Source: Dasypus novemcinctus
Lineage: Eukaryota > Chordata > Mammalia > Cingulata > Dasypodidae
Assembly (NCBI RefSeq): GCF_030445035.2
Contig: NC_080694.1
Location: forward strand, 71,811,147 to 71,875,146
Length of the DNA: 64,000 nt
Reading direction: 5' to 3'
In this document: positions 1 to 11,336 of the stretch, piece by piece
Layout: the number at the start of each line of letters is the position of its first letter
How positions within the stretch are numbered: position 1 is the first letter of the stretch
Notes under the pieces: generated by a model
Told to the model about the DNA's origin: nothing
What the model saw: only the letters and a program-made list of their open reading frames with translations
Databases searched by the model: none
Program-made: the position numbers and the translations under genes

Positions 1-1900
1 ATATAGGGGAGACCCATATATTCTGTATTTGACATTGCTATTACCTAAAACCTTTTGGAAGACAAAATGAAAAAAGTAAGACATTGGAGGAATAAATGGA
101 AGAAAATGTCACTGTACATACAAGACAACAGATCTTACAGTGGTGAAAGGCAAATGTTAAAAAAATAATTTTTATTAATTTTTAAAAATATTTGTACTTT
201 GTTTCCTATTTTTAAAGCTATCATTATTATTTCATTTTCTTATTAATTGTATTTTGCTAATTTATTGGCTTCAATTTTGAAGAAGTTTTGGATCACAGAA
301 GGGTTACAACTGTGATAGTAAAGGACAATCTGTGTGGTGTGTAAGTGAAGGGGGATGTATGGGAGGAGGTTTCCCTGGGCATATGTAAAAGGGATATAAA
401 TGTGTTCAAATGTTCTTGGGGCATTGTCACAGTAGGTGGAGGTTCACATAATAACCTAAAGAACATTGAATTCCCACCCTGGCGAGATCTGCCACATTCT
501 CTGATAGAACAGTCAGTATCCCCCAAGTATAGATGCAATTGCTAATGAAGCAGAATGATCCATTGATTGGCCCTTGATATTGACGACTGTGTTTATGAAC
601 CTTTACTCTTGAAATTGCAACTTAGACTAGTATTGTAGGGTGACTAAGAGTTATAAACTGAGAGCCTCCTTGTTGCTCATATGTGGCCTCTCTAAGCCAA
701 ATGCAGCATATAAATGCATTAACTTACCCCCAGCATGGGACATGACTCCCAGGGATGAGCCTCCCTGGCCCTGAGGGATTACTACCAAGCATCAGCTGGC
801 AATGCAACTGGAAAAGGAGCTTGACTAAAAGGGGAAAAGGTAAAGACATTTGAGTTCATATGGCAAGAGACTTCAAAGTGAGTCAGAAGGTCATTCCAGA
901 GGTCATGCATATGCACAACCCAGAAGGATCTCATTGACTGCCAAATTAGACACTACCCCAAATAGTAAGTCTCCTGTGGGCTCTGGAGACTCCCAGCCAT
1001 AGTGGTCAGGGCAGATAGCTCATGAATTTTGTGCCTTGCCAGCGGGGCTTCCTTTGTGGTTTGTTCTTCCCAGTGTGATAGAATTGGACTCAGTTGTGGT
1101 TTTCCTACATATGGCTCTTCAGTCCATTCTATTTGAAACCATAGTTGGTGCTGGAGTTGGTAAGTATATGCCCAAGAGACTTGAATATTTGGACTGTCCA
1201 TGTGCCAGCTAGGGCCTTAGCCTCAATGGTATTGCAACACCTACTCTTCAGCTCATTGGACTCACCTAGGACAGCTAACAGGGAACTGATGGTGGACAAA
1301 CAACATGCCAAGGAACTGAGAGAGTCTACAACTTCAAGCAAGAGAGTTCTATCCGTTGGCTATATGGGACTAAATCCAACTCTCGGTTAGAAGTGGAATG
1401 GGCATCACCATCCCAGAATCCTCAGGAATGGGGCATGAATTATGAACTACAGGAGACTTACTGGTATTCTACTATGGATTTATTGTGATTCTAGCATGGA
1501 AGAACTTATATCATTGATGTGGAGGCAGTGGCCACTGTAGGTTCTGACATTAAGGAAATGAAAAACAGGTATAATATGGGGGTATTTTTGTATCTTGAGA
1601 ATTGTCATGAATGAAATTGCAGTGACAGATACAGGCCATTATATATCTTGCCATAACCTACAGAATTGTGTGGGAGAGAGTTTAAACTACTATGCAAACT
1701 ATAATCCATACTTAGTGGCAGTGCTTCAAAATGTGTTCATCAATTGCAATGAATGCACCACATTAATGAAGGATGTGGTTAATGGGGAAAATGTGGGCAG
1801 TTTGAGAAGCAGAACATATGGGACCCCGCTATATTTTTTATATAACATTTATGTAATTTCAAAATCATTTTTAATTGAAAATAATTAAATTTTAAAAAAG
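1..1900 (+). mobile_element. L1 3'-region copy, cut by window start
   Basis: No coding potential. The stretch is collinear with the 3' region of the 9-kb L1 at 37,540-46,757 (opposite strand) and with the copy at 54,410-56,930. Shared landmarks are the segment near 100-150 (matching 55,170-55,220), the segment near 435-490 (matching 55,500-55,560), the 'gggacatgactcccaggga' block at 737-755, and the tail at 1,690-1,880. It ends in an A-rich tract near 1,885. The copy begins before the window, inside the tail of the first of two 3' modules. The small open frames in it carry no known domain. Its class is inferred from contiguity with ORF2 in the long copy. Confidence 0.75.
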
Positions 1901-1924
1901 AAATAATAGCATACAACAGCCAGC

Positions 1925-2110
1925 AATCAACCTAGGGTGGTGATTCCTAAACTGCCCATTACAAAGTGATTGCTTGATTTCATACCCAGAGTTTCTCATT
2001 CTGTAAGTCTGCTGTACACCATGGAATCAGTATATCTTATAATGTCCCAGACATGCTGATGCAGCTGGTCCATGGACCACATTTTGAGAACTACTTCCTT
2101 AGAGAATGCT
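1925..2110 (+). mobile_element. MER5A-like hAT-Charlie DNA transposon relic
   Basis: The phrases around 1,986-2,015 and 2,050-2,098 (ending in 'ggaccacattttgagaac') match my memory of the MER5A consensus, a short non-autonomous hAT-Charlie element spread across placental mammals. It is strongly diverged, and terminal inverted repeats are not obvious. It has no coding capacity. Confidence 0.7.
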
Positions 2111-4440
2111 GTGAAAGGTACTTCACTTCCATGGCAGCATTTAAAAGAATTTTCATTTCCTGTGGCCATAGAGAGGAATGTTGAAATCAGGACCAATATT
2201 TAATTTTAAGGGCCACAGATCTTCAAAGGAGACTAAATTCATAGGTTCCACAGGCTTTTAATGCTAAAACCAGTGTCCCGAAAGGGAAGGATTTAGACAT
2301 TGAGACCTGGGATATATGCAGGTTGTACCTCAAATACATGATATTTCACATTTTCTGAACCATCCAGACTGACAGAAGCAGTCCCTTCCTTGCTAAGGGG
2401 AGACATCTCCACTTGCCAGAAGATCATGCAAATGCTTAACTTGAGGCTCCTTGACAGATGATGCTGTCTTTTTCAGATTCTCTACCTGCCTTCAATCAAC
2501 ACCTCCAGAACAATAACTAGGGTCCCTACTACAAGGGAATATAACATATTCTCTGTAAAATTTGTAGGACCTGACTAACATGTAACTTCAATAATTATCT
2601 TGAGATTGTTGGTCAAGGATTGGGGAAAGGTGGGGGTAGGCAGGGCTGCCTTTCAGGCTGAATGAGGAGGTTTATAAACATGGGGCATTCTCCTTGACTT
2701 AGAAATCAACCTCCTGGAAAGGAAATCTGACTGCAGTTCTAATATATCCCAGGGACATCATATTAAAACTTTGACACAACAATATCTACAGTGAATGAAG
2801 TGGAGTCATTAGAGTTGCCTTGGCAGATGATTGAGGTAGGTGTTGGAAGGATCTGAGTTGGGAATGTCGGAATGAAATTACATGCAAACTAAGAACCCAG
2901 TTCCTACTATACTTCTTATGAAATCCCTTAGGATGCTCCTTTTTTTAAGAGCATAAGGAATGACCTAGTGAATAAGACAAAGTATCTTTGAGAAGCTAAT
3001 GACCCTACAGACCAAGGTTGAGAATAGAAGATGCATGGAACAGAAGATGTCAATAAGGACAACAGGATTCCAAATGGACAGAGGCCAGATGGCAGCACTA
3101 GCCACCAGCATCCAGCAGGCTAGAATTAACCTCATGGATATAATTGTCTTCATGGCTAGGAGAGCTGGATCAGCATCCAGGACTCCTTGACCCCACAAAT
3201 TAGTGGTGGTGGCTAATAGTCTACAATTTTCCTGGGAGAAAGACAGATGTAGAGACAACTGGAATTTTGCTTGAGTTTTGTACTCAAAAAGCTTTAATTG
3301 TTGTGAAATGGAAGTGGGAAGTCCAATAGAAAATCATGATCCTCAACCAGTGTCCTTACCTAAGCCAATTCTCAAACCCTAGAGCCTGTCAAATATAGGG
3401 AGGGATAGATCTTTAAGGAAGCCCTTTAGAATTCCACCCTGCAAGTATATGCAATATTTTACCTAATATTTCCTCAAGGGAATCTGTGGTCATTTACCAG
3501 AGTAATGGGATAAAGGGAAAAGATAAATATTGAATGAAGAGGCTGAGGGCTCTTGAATGTTAGGGGCACTAAGACCAGGGCACACAAGATGTGCTCGTGC
3601 CCCAGCAGCAGCAGGGGCTGACAGAGGAGGGGAGGTAATGGAGAACTAGCCTAAGTCAACTATACTAGATCCAGTGGGTGTGCACACCTACCTTGTGGTT
3701 AATTCTCTGGTCTCTGAATGCATAATGGGGATGGATAAACGTTACATCCAGAAAAAACCTTTCACTGATGCTCTAATGGAGTAAATGCCCAGAGAAAAAC
3801 CATAAAACTGGCCTTCCTCAGCCAAGATCTGAAGCAATCCTACATCGAGAGGATGCATATATCAGTCCTGCCCTTGAAACATAACTGTTGAAGAATAAAG
3901 GGTCAGGGCTCCCATCTCAAAGATAACAGGCACTGCGATAGAAGACAGTGAGATATCTTAAATCAGCAAGTGGGTACCTCAGTGGCAGCTGCTCTGTCAT
4001 TTGTACAGTCTTTACCAGAAGAAGTTGCTATAGCCTCTAGCATGTGATTAGTCTCTATTAATTTCTGTTTTCAGTAATGAGAAAGCTGAACCTGGGGTGT
4101 CTCTCCTTGGCTGCATACTGCATTCTCTCAAGGCTAACCACATGTCATGCTTCCCAGCTGGGTGCCATGTCTCATGTGGAATGAGCACTCATGGCAGGAT
4201 AAACTGAGGTCATTTTTTCATGTGATGGTCATTCTCCAGGTGTAGCTTCTCTTCACCTGCGAAGGTGACCCAGACCATTCCACTGCTTGCTTTGGGAGTT
4301 GTAACTCTACTTCTTGCAGCAGTGAAGGGAAGTGGTCCCATGTAATCAGTATGTCCATGGAGAACGGTTTTACCCCCACCCCATGCAGCACGGCCCCATC
4401 ATATTCAATGCCAGTGTTTTGTTTTGAAGCTCAGGTCATA
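2110..4440. other. intergenic, no recognised feature
   Basis: Moderate base composition. Open frames are short and show no family motif. I see no LTR pair, no tRNA-like box and no similarity to other parts of the window. Old, diverged repeats may be hidden here. Confidence 0.5.
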
Positions 4441-5280
4441 GTCTTAGGCTGTGTTTTACCCTGTGATAGCCCAGAGGCAATCCGTTTTTTTGTGCCCACT
4501 CCACAGGCCAGAGGAGACCCTGAGACCTGAGGATCTAAGGGCCCAGATTGCCTCCTGGGAGGGGAAGTTCAGGGGTGCAGCTGTCAGTCTCTGTGGGATA
4601 CACTGGACACACTGTGCAAGGATGGACTTTAGGTCATTCATAGCCATGTCTTGTGAGTCAAGCATGTGTGGAGATGAGCGAGGTTGAGAGCTATTTCCAG
4701 GTGTGGCGCTCCACACACACTGGAGCTCTTTCTTAGGAGAAAATGACTTTGTCTCCATTGGCCTGACCCCTCTGCCAGGCTTTTGCCCACTGCCCAAGAA
4801 TTAGTGACGTGGTGGAGTTTGGGCAACTGCAGCTCAGAGCATCCTGGAGGGTTAGCGGGGCTGCTCCCAGCTCTGCCGACAGTGTGGGCCCCACACAGCC
4901 ATCTTGGGCACATGGGGGCTTGAGGCCAGGTGACCTGCCATGGATCCCAGCAAGATGCATTGTACACCATGATGCCATTGTCAAAGGGAGATACACCGAC
5001 TGCCTTTCCATGCTCCAGTGGTTCCCAGGGGCTCCCCACTTGGCTAGAAGAGGGGACAACAGTGGTGCCATTGCCAGGTCTCAAGATCTGTGGAAAGGGA
5101 TTGAGCAGGGGAGGCAGCTCCTCCTGGACTGGGAAAGGCTCATTGTCAAGTTCAGCCTCCTTATCACCAGTGAGGCTTCAGGGCAGTGCTGGCCTCCTGC
5201 TGGGATTCTCCGTCACCCTCACCCACGGCACTGCAGGAATCTGCACTGCAGTGACCAGCATGGCCTTGTTAGCGATACCT
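4440..5280. other. GC-richer island, unassigned
   Basis: This stretch is clearly richer in G+C than its flanks and has long overlapping open frames on both strands (for example 4,809-5,318 plus and 4,638-5,084 minus). No domain is recognisable. A small hydrophobic Gly/Ala/Thr stretch is encoded at about 5,185-5,280 plus, but nothing around it confirms a viral envelope. It could be an old retroelement coding remnant, a decayed processed gene or unique DNA. CpG is depleted, so it is not a promoter CpG island. Confidence 0.35.
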
Positions 5281-5682
5281 TCTGGATTTTATATTTCTAT
5301 TTTATAATTTTCCTTTAAAATCAGTTTTCTGATGTAATTCAAGTCCAATCAGTCTGTATTCCTTTGAAAAATAATGAGGTCATATGAATTCCATATGTTA
5401 ATACTTTTTGACATCTTCCTCCATTTCTGGTAAACAATGTAAAAAAAGAAGGCCATACATGAACAAACTTTTTCTAAATGTATCTATAGTATAAAGGGAC
5501 AAATACAAAAACTGTAAAAATTTAATAATAGGAGAATGTTTGGGGAAGTATATATATAATTAATGTATATAATTCACATATAAATTATATATGTAAATAT
5601 TATTTTATAAAAGAATATTATACAGCTAAAGTGTGTATTAAAATGTTATGACGGAAATGATAGTGTTCTACTGATAGGATTT

Positions 5683-5945
5683 TTTTCTTTTTTTTAATTG
5701 CATTTTTTTGAAGATACATAGATCATGAAAACTGCTACATTAAAAAATATAAGAGGTTCCCATATACGCCTCACCCACCCCATCCCACTCCTCCCACATC
5801 AACAACCTCTTTCATCATTGTGGCACATTCATTGCATTTGATGAATATATTTTGGAGCACTGCTGCACCACCTGGATAATAGTTTATATTATAGTTTATA
5901 CTCTCCCCCAGTCCATTCAGTGGGTTATGGCAGGATATATAAGAT
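5683..5945 (-). mobile_element. short 5'-truncated L1 3' tail
   Basis: It starts on the plus strand with a T-rich tract (the poly(A) side) and runs through the terminal block shared with 19,280-19,560, 37,683-37,960 and 40,834-41,015, including a C-rich segment near 5,760-5,800 and 'gttatggcaggatatata' near 5,925. Only about 260 bases of the L1 end were copied. Confidence 0.75.
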
Positions 5946-7174
5946 GGATTTTTAAAGTTTATAAAAATGCACTTTACACAAAAGAAAATTTGTTAGATAA
6001 AATATATGATATTACTAACAAGTGATTTTCTTTGAGTTTATATCTTGGCTGATGCTAAACAATTTCCATGTTCTTTATTAAAAATCTTGGATGATCACAT
6101 ATTAAATTATTAATTTCTTAAACCAACTTTTCAAAAACTTTTATGTTTGAATACCACATCATTTCCTCTCTTTCTGCCCAAGTGAATAACTACTAAATTG
6201 AAACCTCCATGTGTTCATTCAAATGTCAAATGACTTTACATGACATAATTTTCAAACAGCAGATAATTTTCAAACCAATGAACTATAGAACAACTATTTT
6301 CATACATGCACCATCAGAGGGTTCACTGAGGTCATTTACCCTTTGCTCTCCAATTTAAATAACTCCAAATTACTTTTCATGGTCCAGGTTTCATGACTCT
6401 AATCTTCACCCTGGCCTCCTACATGTGTGTTGGTAGAGAGTTCACCTCCATTCTCTCTGACACACATATTGAAGAGTTGCTACTAGTACGGTTGATAATT
6501 TACATTTTGGTTTACCCTTTGTAGCACACAATTTCGTGGGTTTTGACAAAATGTGTAATGGCTCATATCCCTCACAATGACCAGTTAATCTTGAGGGTCT
6601 CTGGAGTCCTCAGGGGTAAAGAAGAGCACAGAGCATTGTGTGAATGGCATCTGATTGGTTTTATCTAAGGTACAACCTTCTGTCTGTGACTACCACGCTG
6701 CTGAAGTTCATAAAAGCTTTTCTCCTTGCATAAATGCATGAAGAAACTAGTGAGGAGAGCCCATGCCAGTCAAATGTGCCTGTGACTGAAGATAATATCT
6801 AGGAAGCTCTTTCACCTCATCATGAGGGTGGTTCTCATATTAAATTTTTTTATCCAGTCCAGGTTTTATGCTAATTTCATTCTTAATTTGTGTAAAGAAA
6901 GAGAGTTGACTAGGAATGTCACAAGGGTTGAAAGCTCAAAACATCTTTGCATTGCTCAGCCTGACTTTGGCCCCAGAAAGACATGGATATCTCTGTGACT
7001 CTTAGAAAGGAGGTGAGTGATCTCCACTGTGGAGGGTTGTGTTACCTGACGGGTCAGCTTCATTCAGGAACATCTGAACCACATCTCTGCCCTGGGTTGT
7101 ATCACATGAAATAATCAAGTTTCCTGGAAACCTTGTCGTAAATCTCAAGGATTTTAAGCTATTCCACAGATAGT
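5945..7174. other. intergenic, no recognised feature
   Basis: AT-rich sequence without a convincing gene. Open frames are short. A phrase near 6,530-6,560 looks like an old L1 3' end, but it is too short to call. Confidence 0.5.
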
Positions 7175-7362
7175 TTTTTTAGCAGGCACCGGGATTGAAC
7201 CTAGGACCTCATACCTGGGAAGCAGAGGCTCAACTACTGAGCTACATCAGCTCCCCAATGAGACTTGGTTGGTTTGTTTTTATGAGGTACTGGGGATCCC
7301 CAGATCTCGCAGGTTGGAAGCAGGGGTGCAAACACTTGAGCTACATCTACTCACTACCCACA
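7174..7362 (-). mobile_element. dimeric tRNA-derived SINE
   Basis: Read on the minus strand, two tRNA-like units lie head to tail. The unit nearer 7,362 has a decayed promoter. The second unit (about 7,258 to 7,180) keeps an A-box-like 'tgtagctcagtag' and an exact B box 'ggttcaatccc', followed by an A-rich tail seen as T's at 7,174-7,180 on the plus strand. These are RNA polymerase III internal promoter boxes. The tRNA body resembles tRNA-Ala, which I recall as the source of armadillo SINEs. It is not a functional tRNA, as the acceptor stem does not pair properly. Confidence 0.75.
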
Positions 7363-7859
7363 AATAATTTTCATCCTGCCACCCTTTGAGTAAGCATTTG
7401 CTCATTCAACCTCCACACTTAAAAACAGTCTGTGGAAATTTTTTAAGTGGAAGAAGAATTAGTAGGATTTAAATTTCCTTTAATTTGTGTAAATTATATA
7501 AACAGGGAGAGATTGAATGAGAGTGGAATGAACATGTTCTTCGTTAAGGGTAACTTCACATTTCTACTCATGTTAAAGAGGATTTGGTGGGTGAGCTGAC
7601 ATCAGTTTCATACAAACTGTGAGGCAGAGTGGTGGATATGAAAAAAACAGAAGGAAAAACAGCTGCTGAGTACAATCCTCTAAGAAAACTGTGTTCCCCA
7701 AATTATGCTAGCAACAGAGAAAAAGTGGCATAAGCTTTTCATCCTGCCATATTTTACTTTCCAGGGCTGTGGAAATAAGTTCTGTCCCCACCGATAGTGA
7801 GCTGGTTGTCTGTTTCCTCACCTGCATGCAAGCTGGGCTTGCCAGAGTATTATTGTTTA

Positions 7860-8115
7860 ATGATAACCAGGTCACATTCATTAAACACTTCCTCTGGTTC
7901 AGGCACTGTCCTGAGTTCAGAGTGACTCATGTGAGCTTGGCAGTAACTGTCCAATGCTACTGTTAGATACATTTCAGTCCCTCTCCTTTTTCTTACCTGC
8001 TAACCTACCTTCATAAACATTTTGTTACTCTCAATTCAGAGATGGAAAACATGACAGAAGCTTGTCCACCTATGTGGTCAGATGTAGTTGGGCAGACTGT
8101 GGCTCCAGAGGAAGT
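7860..8115 (+). mobile_element. MIR SINE relic (split)
   Basis: The MIR-like core 'ggcactgtcctgagttcag' lies at 7,902-7,920 and the more distal MIR part near 8,036-8,060. Between them sits about 60 bases (7,971-8,030) that recur inverted at 10,955-11,012. The element is ancient and has no coding role. Confidence 0.6.
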
Positions 8116-8289
8116 TTTCCCAACAGCTAACTTTTAAAGGTGATATTTTAAAGAACAATGCACAAAGGGATAGAGAATGGAACATTTCCTTGCTTTGAAT
8201 TGTGTTTCTTTAGTGATGGGAAAGTCTCATTTTTAAAAAATGTTTGTTATTTTATATTTTTCTTCCCCAAATCACTTATTTATTTACAT

Positions 8290-8870
8290 TGCTCTTTTTT
8301 TTTCTCTTGGACTTATTGTCTTTTACTCATAAAAATTATACAGTAATTCTTTATATTTTTATTAACCAAATTTTGATATAAACACTGCATAGTTCTCCAT
8401 CTTGTCATTTATCTTTTATCTTTGCATATGGTCTTTGTTAATATATTACTTTTAAATTTATGTGATCAGAAAATAATCATTTATAGTTTCTACCTTTGGT
8501 GCTATGATATCATCTTTTGCAACTTAAAGATAGAAACCCTTTATTTTTCTCCCATGTTTTCCTACTATTATTTCTCATTTTTTAATTTTACAGTACTTCA
8601 AATCGATATAGTTTATATTTATTTATATGGTATTATAAACAGTAATATTATTTTTTCTTCCAAAGTATTATCAAATTGCCACTTTACCACTCACTTAAAA
8701 ATCATACCACTAATATTATTAAATTCTCCTATTTGTGTCTATTTCTGGATTCTCTCCTTCATTCCATTAATCTGATTTTTTTTGTTGTTAATGACAGTAG
8801 ACTTTTAATAAGTTTTGACAACTGGTAAGGCAAATGTCTACTCATTTTTGTTGTTTATTTTTAAATCATT
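8290..8870 (-). mobile_element. old L1 (L1M-type) ORF2 fragment
   Basis: The plus strand reads as the reverse complement of an L1 ORF2 middle portion. Examples are the phrase near 8,400-8,450 and the 'ttcattccattaatctg' to 'ttttaataagttttgacaactgg' run near 8,757-8,826, which is typical of L1 complements. It is heavily diverged with many stops, and part of 8,870-9,280 may belong to it as well. Confidence 0.55.
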
Positions 8871-10039
8871 TTTTTAATGAACTTTAGGACAGTCAATGGC
8901 TGACAGACTCAAGATAAACTGATATTATAAATAAGGATGTTTGGGAGAAATGCTGAGTTTCACAGCTCTATGCATCTAAATGTTTTCCCATATCCACTCT
9001 TTTGTGGATGAATCTGTTCTAGACAGATACTGATCAGGGGTATTAGAATATAATACATCCTGATTGTTTGGGACTTTATGTGATTATGATATAGATAATT
9101 GTGTCTTGTACATTATCATGCTACCAGAAGAGTATGTGAAGCACTTTGATTTCTATTCCATTAGAATTTCTTTAATAACTATTAGAAACAAGGTGTCATC
9201 AAGTTTAAACATATTTTTCCTTTATTCCACTAAATCAAATATCCAATCTTTCTTGTCCTATAAGTCTAACTTTCACTAAGTTAAACCAAATTGCTTTGAA
9301 CCACCAAAATTTCTCTTTTAACCCAGATATATTTCTGATGATTTTGTAATTATTGCAAAATTTCAATTTTTTGCTTCCTCCTTCCTTCCTGAGATTTTGT
9401 TTCCCTTTGAATTATGCCTTTCAGTAATCTAAGACCTAAACTTGACCACTTAGTGGATTCACCTGTTCTCTAAAAGAGGGGAGAATTATCACATGCAAAT
9501 ATGTCATTTTGCAGGTTTTGGTAGACACCAGGCAAAGAATATTTTTACTGATCGTTTGAGGAGAAATAAAGTACTGATTACAAATGCATAATGACACAGC
9601 AGGCATCTAAATGAAATATAAATATGTAAAACCTCCTAGCTCAACGTGATTTCCTCCCAGTTTGCTTAAGGCCTGGTCTTTTGTCCTTAACAGATTCCCT
9701 AAGGGATTTCAGCCCTCCCTCCCCCCAAGAGCTCAAGTTTAGTCCTCTGCTTCTCTCTGTGATTTCAATGGCATTCCAGTGTCAGCAGCTCTCCTGTCCC
9801 CCATTCTAGAGGAATGTGAGGCTTCTACTTAGCTTTCACCTGTTCTTACCTGTTATGGGCACATAACATGCTCTGAACGAAATGAAGTTTACATCTCCTT
9901 GCATTTACCAGCTGAAGGTCTATTACTATTATTTACGAAGAAATATTGTATAGCTGCAGTTGAAAGGCCAAAATGAATCATTACATATGATGAAAGGAGT
10001 TACAAATCTTACAGCCATTTCTATTCATTCTCATGTACA

Positions 10040-10089
10040 TTTTCCAATGTCAAGTTTCCAATGTCAAGTTTTCCAAAGTCAGATTTTCC
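10040..10089 (+). repeat. short tandem repeat, about 16 bp x 3
   Basis: Three imperfect units built on 'ttccaatgtcaagttt' follow each other. The third unit has diverged to 'ttccaaagtcagattt'. A minisatellite-like duplication with no known function. Confidence 0.7.
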
Positions 10090-10954
10090 CACTCCGAAGA
10101 AGGTAACTCACCCTAGGGTAAAATGTGTCAATCTTTCTCCTTATTTCATCTTTTTTTTAAGTCTGCCTGTCATTGTGCTCTATTATTATGCTTTGAGATT
10201 CTGCGTAACTCAACCACTGTAGTCATCTCATAAACCTTGCACTTAAACATGCAAAATAGACTGAAAAAATTCGGGTGCACTTAGGTCTTGAAACTAAATA
10301 CTTGACAACATCCACAGACTGCAGAAAATCAGATTGGTTATTGGATTTTTAGTACTGCTTTTCTTTTACTTTAGTTCCATTGTTGTATGCAGTCCTTCTT
10401 CTTGTGCTATCTGTATATTCCAGGGAAATTGGGTGTAAAATAAGTAGTTGCTTTTAAATTCTGAGCCTTGGGCTCAAATTGCTAAGTGTGCTGAAAGCAA
10501 GTTATTTAATCTCACTGTGTCACAGTAGCAATGAAATGCTGACCGTACCTTTGTATCTGGATTTTAGCAAGAATAGAAAGCATTGCTTCAGGCATTGAAT
10601 GGTGTTTGCCCCATATTGGTCAAGCACTGGTTAGGTTGGAGACTTTACTATATTAACTCAGATGTTTGGAGAAGGGAAATGTCACCCATGATCATCATAT
10701 ATCACAAGTCAACCATAATCTTAAAATCTTGAATCAAAGCACAGAATATCTGTGGTATTTCTTTGAGGAAACAGGCAGCATAATTATCATTTAGAATAAA
10801 GGGGCAACCCAGAAAGTCACCTGAAGATGTTATTAAAACAAGCAGAATTTCTACAGGTGAATTGCAGATTTAGGTAAAACTCATAACTTTCTATATTAAT
10901 TTGCTCAAAATTTTGAATCTGAAATAAGCATAATTGAATTCAAAGCAGTATTTA

Positions 10955-11012
10955 TTATAAAAAATATTTGTGAAGGTAGGTAAGCAGGTAAGAAAAGGGA
11001 GAGGGATTGAAA
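10955..11012 (-). repeat. inverted copy of 7,971-8,030
   Basis: The reverse complement of this stretch matches 7,971-8,030 at roughly nine bases in ten, including 'ttcttacctgct' and 'acctaccttca'. The two copies lie about 3 kb apart in opposite orientation. It may be an unnamed short repeat or an inverted local duplication. Confidence 0.6.
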
Positions 11013-11294
11013 TGCATTGAAACTTAGTTTTCCATACTCTATGCTGATAATTTTTATATCTTATGGCATTTAAATGTACTGATTTAAATCATAACATCAA
11101 TCAAACAAAACTACTGAAAACAGAGGAAATTCTTTTTACCATTATGTAACCTCTGTAATGGCTTCCTTATGATATTGTATTCATAAGGATTCCATTTAAC
11201 TAACTGTAAATTCTGCTTCGTGCTGATCTATGCAGTATAATTAATCTACATTCAGTTCAGTTCAAATAGGAGTCTTCAATGACTCTCTCGACTG

Positions 11295-11315
11295 TGTTCT
11301 TTTTATGCAATTTAG
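11295..11315 (+). promoter_or_regulatory. probable splice acceptor of the OR coding exon
   Basis: The pyrimidine-leaning stretch 'tgttctttttatgcaatttag' ends in AG at 11,314-11,315, 21 bases before the start codon. OR coding exons are typically entered through an acceptor just upstream of the ATG. The upstream exon is not identified. Confidence 0.5.
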
Positions 11316-11336
11316 GTAATTAAAACTAAGTGAATC

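Larger units (their letters stand above)
9280..11310. other. upstream intergenic region of the OR2B-like gene
   Basis: AT-rich. OR genes normally have one or more non-coding upstream exons and a promoter several kilobases away, so these could lie here, but none can be named from sequence alone. The only clear local structures are a short tandem repeat at 10,040-10,089 and an inverted copy of part of 7,971-8,030 at 10,955-11,012. Confidence 0.45.

Noticed and set aside
5200-5280. Hydrophobic stretch as a retroviral fusion peptide
   Set aside because: No cleavage site, coiled coil or cysteine motif follows, and there are no LTRs near. Left as unassigned.
8422-8775. 117-codon Phe/Ile/Tyr-rich plus frame
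   Set aside because: Arises from AT-rich antisense L1 sequence.
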